From: Zanthoxylum bungeanum
Lineage: Eukaryota; Streptophyta; Magnoliopsida; Sapindales; Rutaceae
Assembly: GCA_019454045.1 (NCBI GenBank)
Contig: SKCR01007529.1
Location: 19,621-83,620, forward strand
DNA: 64,000 bases
Direction of reading: 5' to 3'
Shown here: in pieces, positions 49,615-62,597 of the stretch
How positions within the stretch are numbered: position 1 is the stretch's first letter
How the letters are laid out: every line of letters begins with the position of its first letter
Notes under the pieces: model-generated
Seen by the model: only the letters and a program-made list of their open reading frames with translations
The model's database searches: none
What the model was told of the DNA's origin: nothing
Translations under genes and position numbers: made by a program

Positions 49615-50140
49615 TTTATCTTTGAAATGATAGGGTCAACTCGTGGTTCATAGGCTATGAGTTGGTCTATTAGATCTGGAGCAGTTCTGGCAGTAAATAG
49701 GAGTTCTTTCAAAGGTTTTGACACGAACCCATTTCTCCGGCATCATCAAGAACACACAATGAAAATCATAAAATCCATCAACGTTGTACCGCCCAATTGG
49801 TTTCTGGTGTATGTTCAGGTTCGCCCAAGATAGCACAATAAAAATTTCCTCCATGTACCCAAGCCACCTGGCAAAGCATAAAAACATCAGCACGGTTAAT
49901 CATTTCTACCAAACGTTCAGACATACCTGGCACGATCAGTTCCTCTCTGTTTGATGGTTCAATAAGATTTGCTTCTGCCAAGGGTTTTGGGATGATTCCC
50001 AAAACGTGACTGCCTCCTTCCTGTAGTGCTTTTGAAACGATCCCCATAAGTCTAAGATGCCTCCGCCATATATTAAGTGCATATTCTTGCAGCTAAGACT
50101 CGACCCAATTCTTGTGCTGCTTCTACGTATTGTGCTTAAC
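49615..50140 (-). pseudogene. LOG: LOG-like cytokinin phosphoribohydrolase pseudogene, intronless
   Basis: Minus-strand translation across frames gives LIYGGG, then LRLMGIVSKALQEGGSHVLG, IIPKPLAEANLIEP, RLVEMINRADVFML, an LPGGLGT motif, EEIFIVLSWANLNIHQKPIG and YNVDGFYDF. A frame-broken C-terminus corresponds to ARTAP-LIDQLIAYEPRVDPII. LOG enzymes release active cytokinin bases from their 5'-monophosphates; PGGxGTxxE is the hallmark motif. The first 60 or so residues are missing, and at least three frameshifts separate the blocks (near 50080, 49870 and 49740). Plant LOG genes normally have several introns in this span; none interrupts it here, suggesting a retrocopy. It ends 37 bp from the copia-C LTR. 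Confidence 0.75.
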
Positions 50141-50176
50141 AACCAACACTACTACCGCAAAACACACAGATGTTTT

Positions 50177-52132
50177 TGTTGGAAATAATTACCAAGCCCC
50201 AAGATCAACAAGAACAAGCAAAATATATAAATACATGAATGAATTAATTGAAGTCTGGCGGAATCATACTCACATACTTGAAAATGGATGCTAAGATGAT
50301 GCGAAATTCCTCCCTTGTGCAGTGAAGCTCTCGGCCAAGAAGAAAGAGGGGACTCCAAGTCGAGTTTGATCCTTCCAAGCTCAAGGATTAGTTTCCCATA
50401 TCACCTATGTATGATCCCTTGAAGGTGCTAGCCTTTGTTGTGATTTTGAATGCACAACTTCTTCAAATCTTGCCACAAAATTGAAGAAATGGAGAGCCCA
50501 AAGCTGCATGTAGTTTCGGCAATGTGAGAGAGAGGAGAGTTTAAAATGATTTTTGTTACAAAAAATCAATTTATATTTATGCCATAATATATTATTAAAT
50601 TAATAATAAACTTATGACACAAATCATGCAATGGCTTAGAGTGTCAAACACTCAACACTCCATGCAAAACCATTGAGTGTATTGTACCTATCACCATGCA
50701 ATGTATTAACAATTAAATAATGCATAAAATGACATGTGTCCATGTGGGCCCCACACAACCCAAATGAAAGTGGGCCCACGCGCACTCACGCGTTCGGGTT
50801 CGATATTTCCGAAATACCGAACTTTCGTCGCGACGTTAATTAAATCGAATTTAAATAAATAATTGCGCCTAGCGAAATTATTATTTACGTCGCTAACGAA
50901 TTATTCTAAATTAACCTCGTTTGCCCGAATTAAAATCTAATTTTAATTTCGCGTCAAATTCGAATTTCGATTATTATATCGAATATAATATTTTTACGAT
51001 TAATTCCAAATTAATCGTTCTCTCTCTTTGTATAGTACTTATCCAAGATAAAGTCTCTCCGTAATTAATCCAAGATTAATCGAGTTTGAATCATACGTCA
51101 TTGGTGAATCTTCGGGAAGCGACCCAAGAGATCTCTGGATATGTTGGCAGTAATACGGCCGTCAGATTATCTGAATACGTACGTACCAAGTACTACGTTT
51201 TTACCCGATTTACAAGACAAGGTTAGCCTCTAGCAAAACGCCATGTCTACCCAATTCTCCAGAAATATTCTTATTGGAATATAAGATCTATAACAGGCGT
51301 AGTATAGCGTAGTATAGTATTATGTATATCGAACCAGTATCGGATATGATCACATGTAGGCCTGGGGCTGGAAATGTGTCTGCCCCGTACGATACACATA
51401 TCGGACATCAAGCAACCGGTCTCTTTGAATCGGATAATCCTGACCTGGTCATATTATCCCGATGGTTGCAACCATTATAGAGTACTAGTTCTGTATCCCT
51501 CGCGATCATCATCTCCATATGTCTGAAGTGATACTTCCATCTGACATCACACCCTACACTACGATTCTCGATAAATCCAGAAGAGGTGTACACAGAACCC
51601 GTTAAAGCCCTGGACCACCAAAACTAAAGTTTACCGATTGTCGTAAGTACTAGCGATGCAAGTCTCAGGTTAAGATCATATTCACCTACCTGAAGCGGAC
51701 TCCCATAGACACGCAACATACTACCAATGGGATTCCGCGGGGTCTATCCAGAGCGAAGCTGTTTTTCCGTACCATCGGTAAAACACAACCTCCTACCGCA
51801 CTTTGCATAAGTTATCCTATACTTAAATATATGAGAACTATGCCGTTGTGCCCTCACAACATGCACAAGTGCAGTACTAGTCTATTCCGCATTATCGATG
51901 TCCAATCTCGATAATACTACGACAGGGATATTTAATGATTAAACCTTTATGGATTGATACCGTCTCATATCATCACAATCCGGAACTAATCATAGGACTC
52001 TTACCATTTATATCAAAGTAAATAAATTACAAAACGGTGTAAAAGGCAATTTCATTACTACATAGTTAATTTTGTACAATAATACAATATCATTTACAAA
52101 ATAGTGACGCTATGGGTCATAACTGTCTAACA
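50177..52132 (-). repeat. Copia-C LTR (3' LTR)
   Basis: 1,956 bp, TGTTGG to TCTAACA, clearly homologous to the copia-B LTR from about 50560 onward but with a different outer segment (50177-50540). A CCAAGTGGGGAGAT-type PPT follows on the minus strand at 52133. Confidence 0.78.
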
Positions 52133-53345
52133 ATCTCCCCACTTGGCCTATAGCGAGTCACTCAAGCATCTAATACCTGAACTATGTATTTGTCGCTCAA
52201 ACTTTCCCGAGGATTATTTTCGTCAGCGGATCTGCAATGTTGTCCTCTGATGCGATCTTTTCGATCTTCACATCGCCACGATGTATGATCTCTCGAATCA
52301 GATGGAATCGTCGAAGAACATGTTTGGATCGTTGATGAGACCTTGTGTCCCTTAGCCTGCGCTATGGCCCCGCTATTTTCACAATACAATAAACGGGCTC
52401 CGCTGCTAATGGAACTACTCCTAATCCAACTAGGAATTTTCGGATCCAAACCGCTTCCTTTGCTGCTTCAGCTGCCTGCAATGTACTCCGCTTCAGTTGT
52501 TGAATCGGCAACAGTATCTTGCTTGGAAGATTTCCAGCTCACTGCTCCGTTATTCAAGCAAAATATGTACCCGGTTTACGACTTGAAGTCGTCTCTTCGG
52601 TTTGGAAACTTGCATCGGTATACCCAGATCCTCAAGTTCTCCATCTCCATAGATTAAGAAACATCCTTAGTTCTCTTAAGATACCTAAGGATACTCTTAA
52701 CCGCCATCCAGTGATCCTTTCCTGGATCGGCCTGATATCGACTACACATGCTCAAGCATAGGACACATCAGGTCGTGTCATATCATGGCATACATGATCG
52801 ATCCAACTGCCGAGGCGAACGGAGTCCGACTCAAGTTGTCTCTCTCATCTTGTGTTTTAGGACACATGTCCCTAGATAGATAGACGCCATGTGTGTTTGG
52901 CAACAGTCCCCCTCTTGGCCTGATCCATTTTGAATCTCTTCAACACTTTATCAATATATGTACTCTGGTAGAGTCCAAGTAGCCTTCTAGATCTATCCCT
53001 GTGATCTTTTTCCTAGAATAAACTTGTCTTCTCCCAGATCTTTTCATTGGAGAATTTCATGAGCCAAGCTTCACCGACGTTAACATGGGTAATGTCATTG
53101 CCTATAACAATACATCGTCGACATAAGGACAATAAAAGTCAGTGCACTCCCACTAACCTTCTTATATACAACAGGATCATCTACGTTTTGAATGAAATCA
53201 TTATTCTTTTCTTTTATGACCTCATCAAAACGTTGGTTCCATGACCTTTCGATGCTTCTTCAATCTATAAATGGACCGATTTAACTTACAAACCTTTCTT
53301 GTTTGCAAGTCTTGGTGCGATAAACTGTCAGTTTAGTTTTGCATA
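52133..53345 (-). pseudogene. Copia-C pol remnant: RNase H and reverse transcriptase
   Basis: From the LTR inward the minus strand shows RNase H (traces of [22 protein letters not shown], near 52380-52560). Next comes the RT tail (GLYQSTYIDKVLKRFKMDQA near 52905-52975). The YVDD active-site tetrad is intact at 53114-53125, followed in reading direction by LLIGND. Several frameshifts break the frame. The better motif preservation suggests it is younger than copia-3. Sequence is lost abruptly after about 53345, so finger/palm RT, integrase, gag and the other LTR are missing. Confidence 0.72.
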
Positions 53346-53379
53346 TAAACTTGGTTTCGTGGAAAGCTGTTTTCTCCTC

Positions 53380-53880
53380 CGCCGGTTCGCGCGACGGGCC
53401 GCAAACCCCGAACTACAAAAAAGGGCACACCATGAACAGGGGTACGCTATTCTGTGTTATTCTCTCCATAAAAAATCATTGTTCCGCTTTTTACAACATC
53501 CAATTTAATTTTTTTTTTTTTCTTTTTTCATTTCTTTTCAAACTCATCCTTTTCTATCCTTGTCGCCTTCTTCATTACTCTCCCTCCCCTCGTTGAAAAG
53601 GAGAGAGGTTTTTGATGGGCCCTTCCGTGACTCTGCCTCGCTGCAGAAGTTCTGACACTGAAAATGGGCAAGAAGATAAAATGAAAAGGGGTCCACTTAC
53701 TGAGGTTTAACTTCGAACGTGGGCTCAAATTGGGAAGGGGGATACTCCATGCATTTTCTGGTATCCTGGGGGGTGGGGGGGGGGGGGCGCCCGGGGGGGG
53801 GTCCCCCCTCTTCGCCCCCCCCCCCCCTCCTTTTTCGTCATTCCCCCCCACACAATTTAACCCCTGTAAGTTTTTTTTTT
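53380..53880. other. Homopolymer-rich, compositionally aberrant stretch
   Basis: Unlike its surroundings, this contains runs of G and C (GGTGGGGGGGGGGGGG at 53770-53787 and a run of 13 or more C near 53815-53830), runs of T at 53508-53522 and 53870-53883, and GGGG/CCCC clusters throughout. No gene is recognised. Both-strand open frames of up to 107 codons reflect composition. It may be a misassembled or low-quality patch. Confidence 0.6.
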
Positions 53881-53954
53881 TTTCACTACAAAATACAAAA
53901 ACAACATATTGAACACAATCATCACAATTAAAATTATTTACTCTTCTATTAAAT

Positions 53955-55250
53955 TTTATTCCCCGGAAACAGCGTCAAAACTTGACACACTCGCAAAATG
54001 GTTCTTTACTCCCAGTATAAGAGTGTCGAAGTATAAAATAACTCGGTAAGTCGGAGGTCGATCCATGAAGAATAAATTTAATAGGATAAATAATAATTCA
54101 ACTAATAAAAAAAATACTATGGATTAGGGGATCCACTCTTGATATTTCAAATATAAAATAATTTTAACTGTATATAAAATATAATTGTAATTATTTTCCA
54201 ATCATTTATTTCATAATTACCATATTAATTATGTCACACATGTATTTGTCATGAGTCCTGCCAATTTACTAAATATGCCAAAACATGTAGAACTGTATTG
54301 TCTATATAACTAATCCAGATTTTTAATAGTCCACTATCTTGCATTTATGAGATTCAATATTATGTGGTCAATCGGTGACTGTCTACAGCTAGTCAAGAGT
54401 CATCTATAAATTGGAAGAGTATGAATTTATCTGGGAAATAATCACAATTTAAAATAAAATATATGAATAAAATCAACTTTGTTTTCATACCACTAGCTTC
54501 ATTCTTTACCCCGCATGATACAAATTAGTAGAACAAGATATAAATAAAAACACTCATATTTTATTAATGAAAGAAAAAGAAATTACAAAGAAAAAAAATA
54601 CACACAAGAGATCATCCCACAAAATCTCAAGAGAGATTCATGAGAAATTTGCTGAAAAATGAGGTGTTGAGCCCTCTATTTATAGAGGATGTCGAGCATC
54701 TCTACAAATTAATTGCTTGCATACATTTTGTTTTGTTTCATTTTGTATGCATGTATTTTATTTATTCATTGCATGTAAATTATTTGCATGCTTTGACAAA
54801 TTATCCACCTTTCCACCGAAAGGTGGAGGTAAATTTTTATTTTTATTTTTTTTGTCTTTTCTTTTTTGTTTTGTTGAATAATGAAAATTACATGCAACAC
54901 ATATTTAATTCTTCACCAATTTCGACCTTGAAAACCTCAGAAATAGCAAATATTAAGAAACATAATTATAGATATTTGAGCCTTCTTTCATCTGGAACTG
55001 AAATCGCCTCAATCCGATATCGGAGTAAAATTTTATGGCCAAAATACGAAAATTATGCAAAGTTGAAATTTTCGAAATTGTACACTGTTAGAACGCCCTT
55101 TTAAGTTTCTAACCTCTAAAATCCAAATGTCACGTCCATTTTTTTAGTTATGCATCCAAAGTATTATTCACTTACATAAGAAATAAAAATCACAATAAAA
55201 ATATATAAAACATAGATTTAATAATTTTTTCACAAATGTGCTAAATTAAA
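53955..55250 (-). repeat. Gypsy-type LTR end with PBS-like sequence
   Basis: On the minus strand this ends TTTTGACGCTGTTTCCGGGG (near 53955-53980), a diverged form of the TGGCGCCGTTGCCGGGGA site common in plant gypsy elements. The LTR-like body is homologous to 46440-48200. A plus-strand frame at 54640-55104 (154 codons) matches nothing recognised. Confidence 0.5.
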
Positions 55251-55324
55251 GGGATTAATGAAACTATAAGTGTAAAATGATTACTTTCTCTTTATTAATT
55301 GTATATTTTTAAATGCCCATCAGA

Positions 55325-56330
55325 GATTATGAGGAACCATCCAGCAGAGGGCAAGAGGATACCGAAAGCCATTTGCGGGATTGGTTACAATGGGAGATAA
55401 GGAGATGAGAGATGAACACACAATAAGGTGCTCGAGATGATCAAGATATGGAAAAGGTATCCCCATTCACAAAAGTGGTGCTGGAAACTGAATTCTTGAA
55501 TAGGTTCTCTATGCCTACGATGAACATTTACAAGGGAAATACAGACCCTAAGTCCTATGTTGAAAAGTTCATCTTGCTGATGGAGATCCAATGCGTGGTC
55601 GGGGAAGCAGCCTGCAAGGTGTTCCCACTGATCTTGGAGGACCGACCAATTTATGGTTCAAGAATATGACCCCTGGGAGTATTAGTAGCTTCTCTCTGTT
55701 GAGAAAGTCATTTGTACATCACTTCAAATGAGCGTGCGCGCCTAGGAAGATAGTTGGATCGCTAAGGACAATAAAACAGCATGACGATGAGCCACTGAAG
55801 AACTTTACAGATAGATACCACAACTTAGTATTGGAATTGGGGGCGTATGAGTCCCCGAAATAATTGGAGAACTTTAAGAAGCAGTGAGGGTTGGGAGATT
55901 GTGGTCCCACCTCAGGATTCATGAGGTACTAGATTACGCAATAGCCTTAGAACATGCTAAAGGTTTATGTTGTTAGAGGAGGAAGAGAAGATAGCCCGAG
56001 GAGGTATAGCTCGGGAGAAGAAAGAATCAAGGCCATACATTTATCGAGACGATGGCAGTAAATGAAGGGGACCAGACTCGAGATGGTAGAAATTCAGGCC
56101 TATGACTTAGGGCAACCCAGCACCCGAGAGAATGCCCTCGATTAAGGTTGCACATATCACGCGGCACGGTGTACATGGCCCTTAACAAGCCTTTATCCCA
56201 TCTAGCTCGAGATATACGTGACAAAAGGTTGTTGACAGAGACCGACCCTAGAAGATTCTTCATTGAGAAAATGGACAATAGAGCCTATTGTGCGCAGAGA
56301 CCGATGTGCCAGTTCCAGGGACCAGTATGC
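55325..56330 (+). pseudogene. Gypsy gag remnant
   Basis: Plus-strand frames contain PFTKVVLETEFLNRFSMPTM, a NIYKGNTDPKSYVEKFILLM segment and EAACKVFPLILEDR. Across stops come RKIVGSLRTIKQHDDE-like and KNFTDRYHNLVLELGAYESP-like blocks, and in another frame near 56150-56240 TVYMALNKPLSHLARDI. This is the capsid/retrotransposon gag domain of Ty3/gypsy elements (Tat/TatIII-like style: DPxxxVxxF...ACKxFPLxL). At least three stops or frameshifts; protease and pol are absent. Confidence 0.68.
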
Positions 56331-57767
56331 CAGTCTATAAATTTAAATAGCTATATAAATATATCCTTTGAGGATATAAGTGCATGACCTACTAGATTAC
56401 TTACTGGTATGGAGACCGGTATAGTTCAGATCATTTCCAGAGAGCATGTCTATCCTAGGTAGACCGATTTGCTGATCGATGTGCTCAAGTCCGATTCTAA
56501 TAACAGTGCAAACTCCAAACTGACTAGTATAAAAGATCGGTATAGAGTAGCTCAGTTCCAATAATGGTGTAAAGCTATCCAAAACAGAGTATGGACACCG
56601 ATATTCCGGTATCAAGGGCATGTGTGCTGGTCATAGTGCAGAAAACTCAGGATTTGAATATTAAAACACTATGCACATGACCCAAATATATTTTATGAAT
56701 GTGCATGAGTCTTATGGGCTTAGAATACTTGAATTATCAACTCACTTATATTGAGAGTCCTAAGCTATAAGACATCACTTGATTTCTTCATTTGAGCTTC
56801 AGTATTCACATTCATTTTACTTCGACATCTTTTTGTAATGCTTTGCGAATGCGTCGAAGTTGCGAATGTTGCTTCATCAAAATCTTTCATCAAGTACAAT
56901 GGCGCTTACAATCTCCATTTTTTATGATGGCAACCTTTAAAACTTATAAGCTTTGAGAGTCCGAAACTTATCATCAATATAGCTCCCTCTCAATATGTGA
57001 TCCCCCCTCAATATGTGATTGCTTTATAAACACTTAGAAGGACATATTAGAACACAATTGCTCCCCATCGATATAAAGGTTGGGGTCACACAAGTTTCAC
57101 AAGTTTTATCTCATCTATGAATATCTCCCCATTTTCCATTAACAAAAAGAGCGAATGAGCAAAAATAATACACAAGGAGATATAGACCAACATGTGCATA
57201 TAACATTTACAAGTTTCTCCCTTATTGCCATAAATCCAATTGTTCATGCATAAATATTCATCAAAATATATTCAAGTTATACCAATATCCATGCATTTCA
57301 TTATCAACCAAAAAATGATCAATGGCAAAGCATATCCGATGCAAATAATCCATAAGGATCATAATGTCATAAATATGCAATAAATCCAATGTGATACCAA
57401 TAGTGATTAAAAATACAATCAATGTAAGAAATGTAGGTGAATATTATAAATTTGCCTTAAATTTTTAATTTTTGAGAAACTTTAACGATTCACACAAGTT
57501 ATTGATTAACTCAATGAGATCAATAATCACTTAAAACAAACAATTAAGATTAAATAAGGCAAATCATGCATCAGTTCATATAATTTAGCTCAAAATGCCC
57601 AATCAATAGCATGCTTCACAATTATGTCCAATTTATATAAAAAATTACAGCATTCTCAAGTAGGGTGGAGGAAACGGTACCAATATTTTCGTAATCACAT
57701 ATTTTACCTTTTATTGTTATCATCAAGTGACAAATCCATCATCCATGAAACTTAGTTATTTTTTAGG
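56331..57767. other. No recognisable feature
   Basis: AT-rich DNA. I see no protein motif, RNA gene or tandem array. The sequence TGTGATC.CCCCTCAATATGTGAT repeats locally near 56994-57020. Confidence 0.45.
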
Positions 57768-58500
57768 TTGTATTTTATATTCTTATTATTGAGCTATTTC
57801 CTCACTTGTTGTGTTGAGTCTTTGGGATCATTTGCATTTCTTATTAATTATTTTTCCCAAAGCTCCACCTACAAGATCATTCAAAAATATTTTGGTACCC
57901 AAATTTTCTTGGGTCTATGGGGGTTAATCTTGGTTCCTTTGGGAACCCATGCATTCACTTTTTCCTTCTTCTATATGTAATCAAATATTTTATGTCATTT
58001 TTATATTGCATGCATGACATGTGACATTTGTATCACTAGTAACATGTGTATAAGATGAAGTGAATGCCTTTACAAAATGATTTTTCAAATAAGTTTACTT
58101 GTTGTAAGGACTATATCCCAAACCCTCTCTTTTGAACACACATATTTGGGAGTCAAGTAACATTTTAAAATTTTTCTCTCCCAAAGTGAATTTGTTACTA
58201 TTGAATGCAAATCAACAACCTTTTTATTTAGTGCAATAATTTCATCTTTCAAGATGTTGCACTCACAAGTTCTAGATGAGCTAGATGACATGCTAGACAT
58301 TCTCTTTTCAAGTTTTAATTTCTCATATTTTAAGCATACAATTTCTTTTTCATGCACTTTGTTTTTCTCAATAATTGATGCATGAGTATGTAATAATGAT
58401 GAATGCTCTTTTTTGAGTAATTTATGATTCTTAATGAATCATATAAATCATGCAATTTAATAAATATGTCAAATAATTCATCATATTCAGAAGAATCATG
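57768..58500 (-). pseudogene. Copia (SIRE-like) gag remnant
   Basis: The open frame 58085-58357 encodes a coiled coil (HEKEIVCLKYEKLKLEKR, then a Ser-rich patch and ECNILKDEIIALNKKVVDLH). It is followed by traces of a LxxxLTPKYV...GLGY-like block and, further on, a GTKI-PxxPKKIWVPK-like block near 57900. This order (coiled coil, GLGYN-type motif, xWVPK) is what I know from the gag-protease junction of plant copia elements of the SIRE kind. Frames are broken. It ends exactly where LTR-D begins at 58501. Confidence 0.5.
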
Positions 58501-58944
58501 TGTTGGGGTTGGTGCTCAGAGTGCCAATCCGCATCGTATTTATGTCTGATTCATGAATACGATCAATTCCTTTTTCCATAATATTACTTATTTATGGTTG
58601 TACCTCTTGTTTTTTTATATACGTATTTGATCTGATTACGATTAGATTGAAACTAAATGTGGTTTAGTGATATGTATATATTAGACAAAGGCTCGATAAT
58701 ATATATTACAGTACACAGTTACAAAGGTAGTTTGTATTGACATTGGAAAGTGTCACTGCTAAATGTATATTATCAAATATGTTCCTGGTCAAGATTTACT
58801 AACACAAGTCGGTTAGTCAAATCCGTTGAGAACAGTACATGTCGTATATCGAGACTTGGTCCGATAGTTTATCCTAATGAACCATGAGTATGAGGAGACT
58901 CGTATAGACGTGTAGGTGTCAGTGTTCTAAAACGCGCTAGGCGC

Positions 58945-59035
58945 TAGTCGGGCGGCGACCCAGCGCCTAGCGCCTAGGGCGCCTAGGCGGGGCCTAGCGG
59001 GGCCTAGGCGGGGCCTAGACAATTAGTCGGCAGGC
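58945..59035. repeat. hAT subterminal GCCTAGGCG repeats, left
   Basis: At least six overlapping copies of CGCCTAGG/GGCCTAGCG-type motifs within 90 bp. The right end (62790-62975) has the same motif, including GGCGCCTAGGCGCC-like and CGCGCCTAGGCGGCGCG palindromes. Such subterminal repeats are usual transposase-binding sites in hAT elements; binding here is inference. Confidence 0.75.
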
Positions 59036-59210
59036 AGTTAAAAATATAATATTTTCCAACATCATAATTCATAAATAATCTAAATCATATAAATTCAAAC
59101 AAAATGTAATAAACATAAAACCATTAATCAAACTCAATCAACCACATAATGATATAAAATATCATTTAATTAAGTTCATGTTCATCATCCTATAATAAAG
59201 TTGAACTATA

Positions 59211-61649
59211 CTAAATATCTAATTCTTCATCTAATTCGAACTCATCATCTTGAAGTTCTTCATCAGAATCAAAATCATCTTGATCAAGTTCTCTGTATTC
59301 AACATTTCTGGCACTTTTTCGAGGTTGTAATATGTCATCGACCCCAGATGCTTCTCCAACCATCCTCCAAGTAAGCCCTGAACCGGGCTCTACTTCTTCA
59401 TCATCACCAGAGTCACCACCCTCCACGATCCATCCTTGTGCATTAGTAGCATCTTTGGCTTCTAATCCATCAACTTTCAAATCCTTCTCCCTTTTGCTTT
59501 TGTTCTTCAACTTGGCATAAAGGAAACATAGACAAGATTGTTTAATCGATTCACATCTAGTCTATTCCTTTTCTTCGTGTGAATCTACATAAATAATTTA
59601 AATAAATCAATTAATATTAATAATTAAAAAATAAAATAATCAAAATTTAGCTAATGTTAAATATTTACCCCCTCAAAAGTGCTCCAATTTCGTTCACACC
59701 CGGATGAACTAGTGGTTAATGACAATATCCTTTTTGCCATTTTTACCAAGTTCGTTGTATGATGTCCATATGTACGCCACCATGAAACTACAAATGAACA
59801 TAAATAGTTTGAATGAAATATAAGATTTTTTATATTTTTGCAAAATAATTCAAATGAATACTTTGTTTTTACCTGGATTAAAAACATCAATCGATACCCG
59901 ACATGCTTTTACCCCCACTCTTTTACCAAAAGCTTCTTCTTTTGCCTTGTATGAAGCCAACTCCTCATTTATCACCTTACTCTGCATGTCGATGTCATTG
60001 GGGAAGAAAGCCTCCACAACCGTAAATACTGCATCCATTACTTTCACATCGTACTCGATACTTGAATCCTTATAGTAATAGTAAGGATTTAAAAGATAAG
60101 CAACACAATGTAATGGAGTATCAAGCCGCCCTTCAATTTTACTATCAATAATCTCCAAGATTGGCCGATAATTACTCTCAATATTGTTCAATGCATCCTT
60201 GATCTCTTCTTTTGCAATCTTTAGCTCTCCATAAACAAACCCCATGGATGGCTTTCTATCCCCATCAACTAATCTAAGCACTCTCACCAAAGGTGCAAAC
60301 ACCTTCAAACATTGGGTCACCCCATTCCAAAAAGAGATACTCATCACCGTGGCAAATGCAGCTTCCCTTTAGCTTGCTTCGACCATATGCACTCATCCCA
60401 TTCCGCGCTAGCAAACATGGTTCGCAAACTTTCTTTTTTCTCGATCAAACTTTGTAAGGATAAGAAAGCTGAAGCAAACCTAGTTACTCCCCGTCTGACT
60501 ATGTCCCTCTGTTTTGTAAACGATCTCATCATGGACAAAGTCTTGTGATGGGCATACACGAAAATGGTGAAAGCCTTGGCACTATCAATGGTTTTCTTGT
60601 ATCTCGGCAATTTCCCAATACTTTCAAGCATTAGGTTGATGGTGTGAGTAGCACATGAACTCCAAAAAATATTTGGCATCTTCGCCTTCAACAACTTTGC
60701 CGCGGCCATATTATTCGAGGCATTGTCTGTTACAACTTGAACCACATTTTCCGCCCCCACTTGTTCAATGCCCGTCATCACATACTCATAAATGTGCTCC
60801 GCAGTATGCGCCACATCAGAACTTTCCTTGGAAGAAAGAAAAGTGGTGCCTATTGTGCAATTAATACACAAATTCATAATGCTTCTCCTTTTCCTATCAC
60901 TCCAAGCATCTGTCATGATAGAACACCCGTTCTCCATCTACTCCTTCTCATGTAGTTTCAGGAAATCTTTAACACTTGCAACTTCCTCTTTCAACAATGG
61001 CTCCCTCAACTCATATTGGCTAGGACCTCTGAAACCCGGTCCAAATTGACCAACTGCTTCCATCATCGCTATCCAACTGTCATTGTCAATAGCATTGAAA
61101 GGAATTCCGGATTCATACACCCACTTAGCAACAAATCGCTTGACATTATGCGTTTTTTCTTTAAAAAGCGCTTCATTAATATTTTGTTGCCGCATTGTTT
61201 TACCATCACCAGTTGAAGAATCAGAAGGGGTTACCACTGTCCACCTATCCAAAGGGCCGCGATGCCGAGGGGGCCTTGAATCTAACTCTTCTTCTATTTC
61301 ACGAATTTCAGCTTCTTCTTCATCGCCCCCAATATTAACTCCTTGCCTTATCTCACTAACATGCTTCTCTTTTCTTTTCTTCCTATTCCTTGCCTCTAAA
61401 ATGGCTTGTCTACACTTCTCTTGATCTTCTTTACTAGACTTTGGACATTTTGCAACATTCCCCGATATATGTCCAATATGTTCCTTCATTCGGTAAACCA
61501 CCGGAAAAATTTTTTGAACACAACTTGCATTTCACTTTATCCAAGTTATTTGGATCCACTAAAGCCCCATACTCCCATCCAACATCATTTGAATTCCGTT
61601 TAAGAACGGGACTACTCTGCGAATTAGAAGCCGCGGAAGAAGAAGCCAT
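59211..61649 (-). pseudogene. hAT transposase gene (BED finger, DUF659, hAT dimerisation domain)
   Basis: Start MASSSAASNSQSS at 61649. A BED-type zinc finger follows (GWEYGALVDPNNLDKVKCKL, SKNFSGG, then EHIGHISGNVAKC). Next are a DUF659/catalytic part with CSIMTDAWSDRKRRS and VVQVVTDNASNN (two expected acidic residues), a CATHTINLMLESIGK block, and the dimerisation region SWWRTYGHHTTNLVKMAKRI plus SSSGCERNWSTFE. The tail is acidic. Introns: 59788-59872 and 59585-59668. Lesions: frameshift near 61505, an in-frame TAG at 60938-60940 replacing a likely Trp, frameshifts near 60360 and 59530. Otherwise well preserved, so recently active or recently inactivated. It cannot make full-length protein as read. 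Confidence 0.85.
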
Positions 61650-61924
61650 TAACCCTATTAAGAATGAATCAATTCCTTTAATCAATGTCATTTGTATTAG
61701 ATTAACATTCATCCAACTAAAAAATATATACAGAAATTTAATTTATAGGGCTGCAGTTAAAGGTTGATTATGGTGCGGTTCAGGTCACTATTTTGGGACT
61801 AGGTTTGGGTAATTAGGGTCACGGTTTCAGGGTTATATTTGTTACTGGTCTGGCAGTTTGATAATGGACTGTTTGTGGCGAAATAAGGTTGCAGTTCGGT
61901 GGCTTTGTTCTGTGGTCAATGGGC

Positions 61925-62040
61925 AGGTTCACTGGCAGTGTTTAGGCGTGCTGAAGGAGTGGCTTTGGGCGTGATGAAGGGCAGTTCACTGGCAGTGTTT
62001 AGGCATGATGAAGGAGGGGCTTTGGGCGTGATGAGTGGGC
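61925..62040. repeat. Two-copy repeat of about 60 bp upstream of the hAT gene
   Basis: TTCACTGGCAGTGTTTAGGC followed by GAAGGAG.GGCTTTGGGCGTGATGA occurs twice in direct orientation. Confidence 0.75.
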
Positions 62041-62146
62041 TGCTAGTGAAGGGTGAAGGGCTGTAGTGGGAGCTATGTGGCTAGGCGTGAAGGGGGATAG
62101 TTGTTGTGTGAAGATGGATATATGGCTTCATAACTCATATATTTTT

Positions 62147-62475
62147 ATGAAATTTAGCTATAATTTACAAAAATAAAAAATAAAAAACAGAAACCCTAAT
62201 TTCATAATCAAAATAAACAAAAAAATTAATTAATTTTCATGAAATTTAGCTATAATTTACAAAAATAAAAAATAAAAAACAGAAACCCTAATTTCGGAAT
62301 CAAACTAAATAAAAAAGACTAATTTTTCATGAAATCTAACTAAAATTTACAAAAATTAAAAATTAAAAACATTAACCCTAATTTCGAAATCAAAATAAAC
62401 AAAAAAAACTACTAAATTTTCATGAAATTTAGCTACAATTAACAAAAATTAAAAATTAAAAACAAATACTTACCA
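62147..62475. repeat. Four-copy tandem repeat of about 91 bp in the hAT 5' region
   Basis: Units start near 62147, 62239, 62329 and 62420. Each has TGAAATTTAGCTA, then ACAAAAAT-AAAAA and an AACCCTAATTTC core, with A-rich linkers. Confidence 0.82.
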
Positions 62476-62597
62476 AGAAACTCAGAAACCGTGAAGAACA
62501 AGAACAAACTGAACAAAAACGAAGAAGAAAACATAGAGGCTTGAGAGGGAATTGAAACTGTGAAGGTTTTTTTTTTTTTTTGTTAATATAAAGGCCT

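Noticed and set aside
54640..55104. 154-codon plus-strand frame
   Set aside because: It is Phe/Tyr-rich low-complexity translation of LTR DNA; its homologous region at 47620-48200 is not open.
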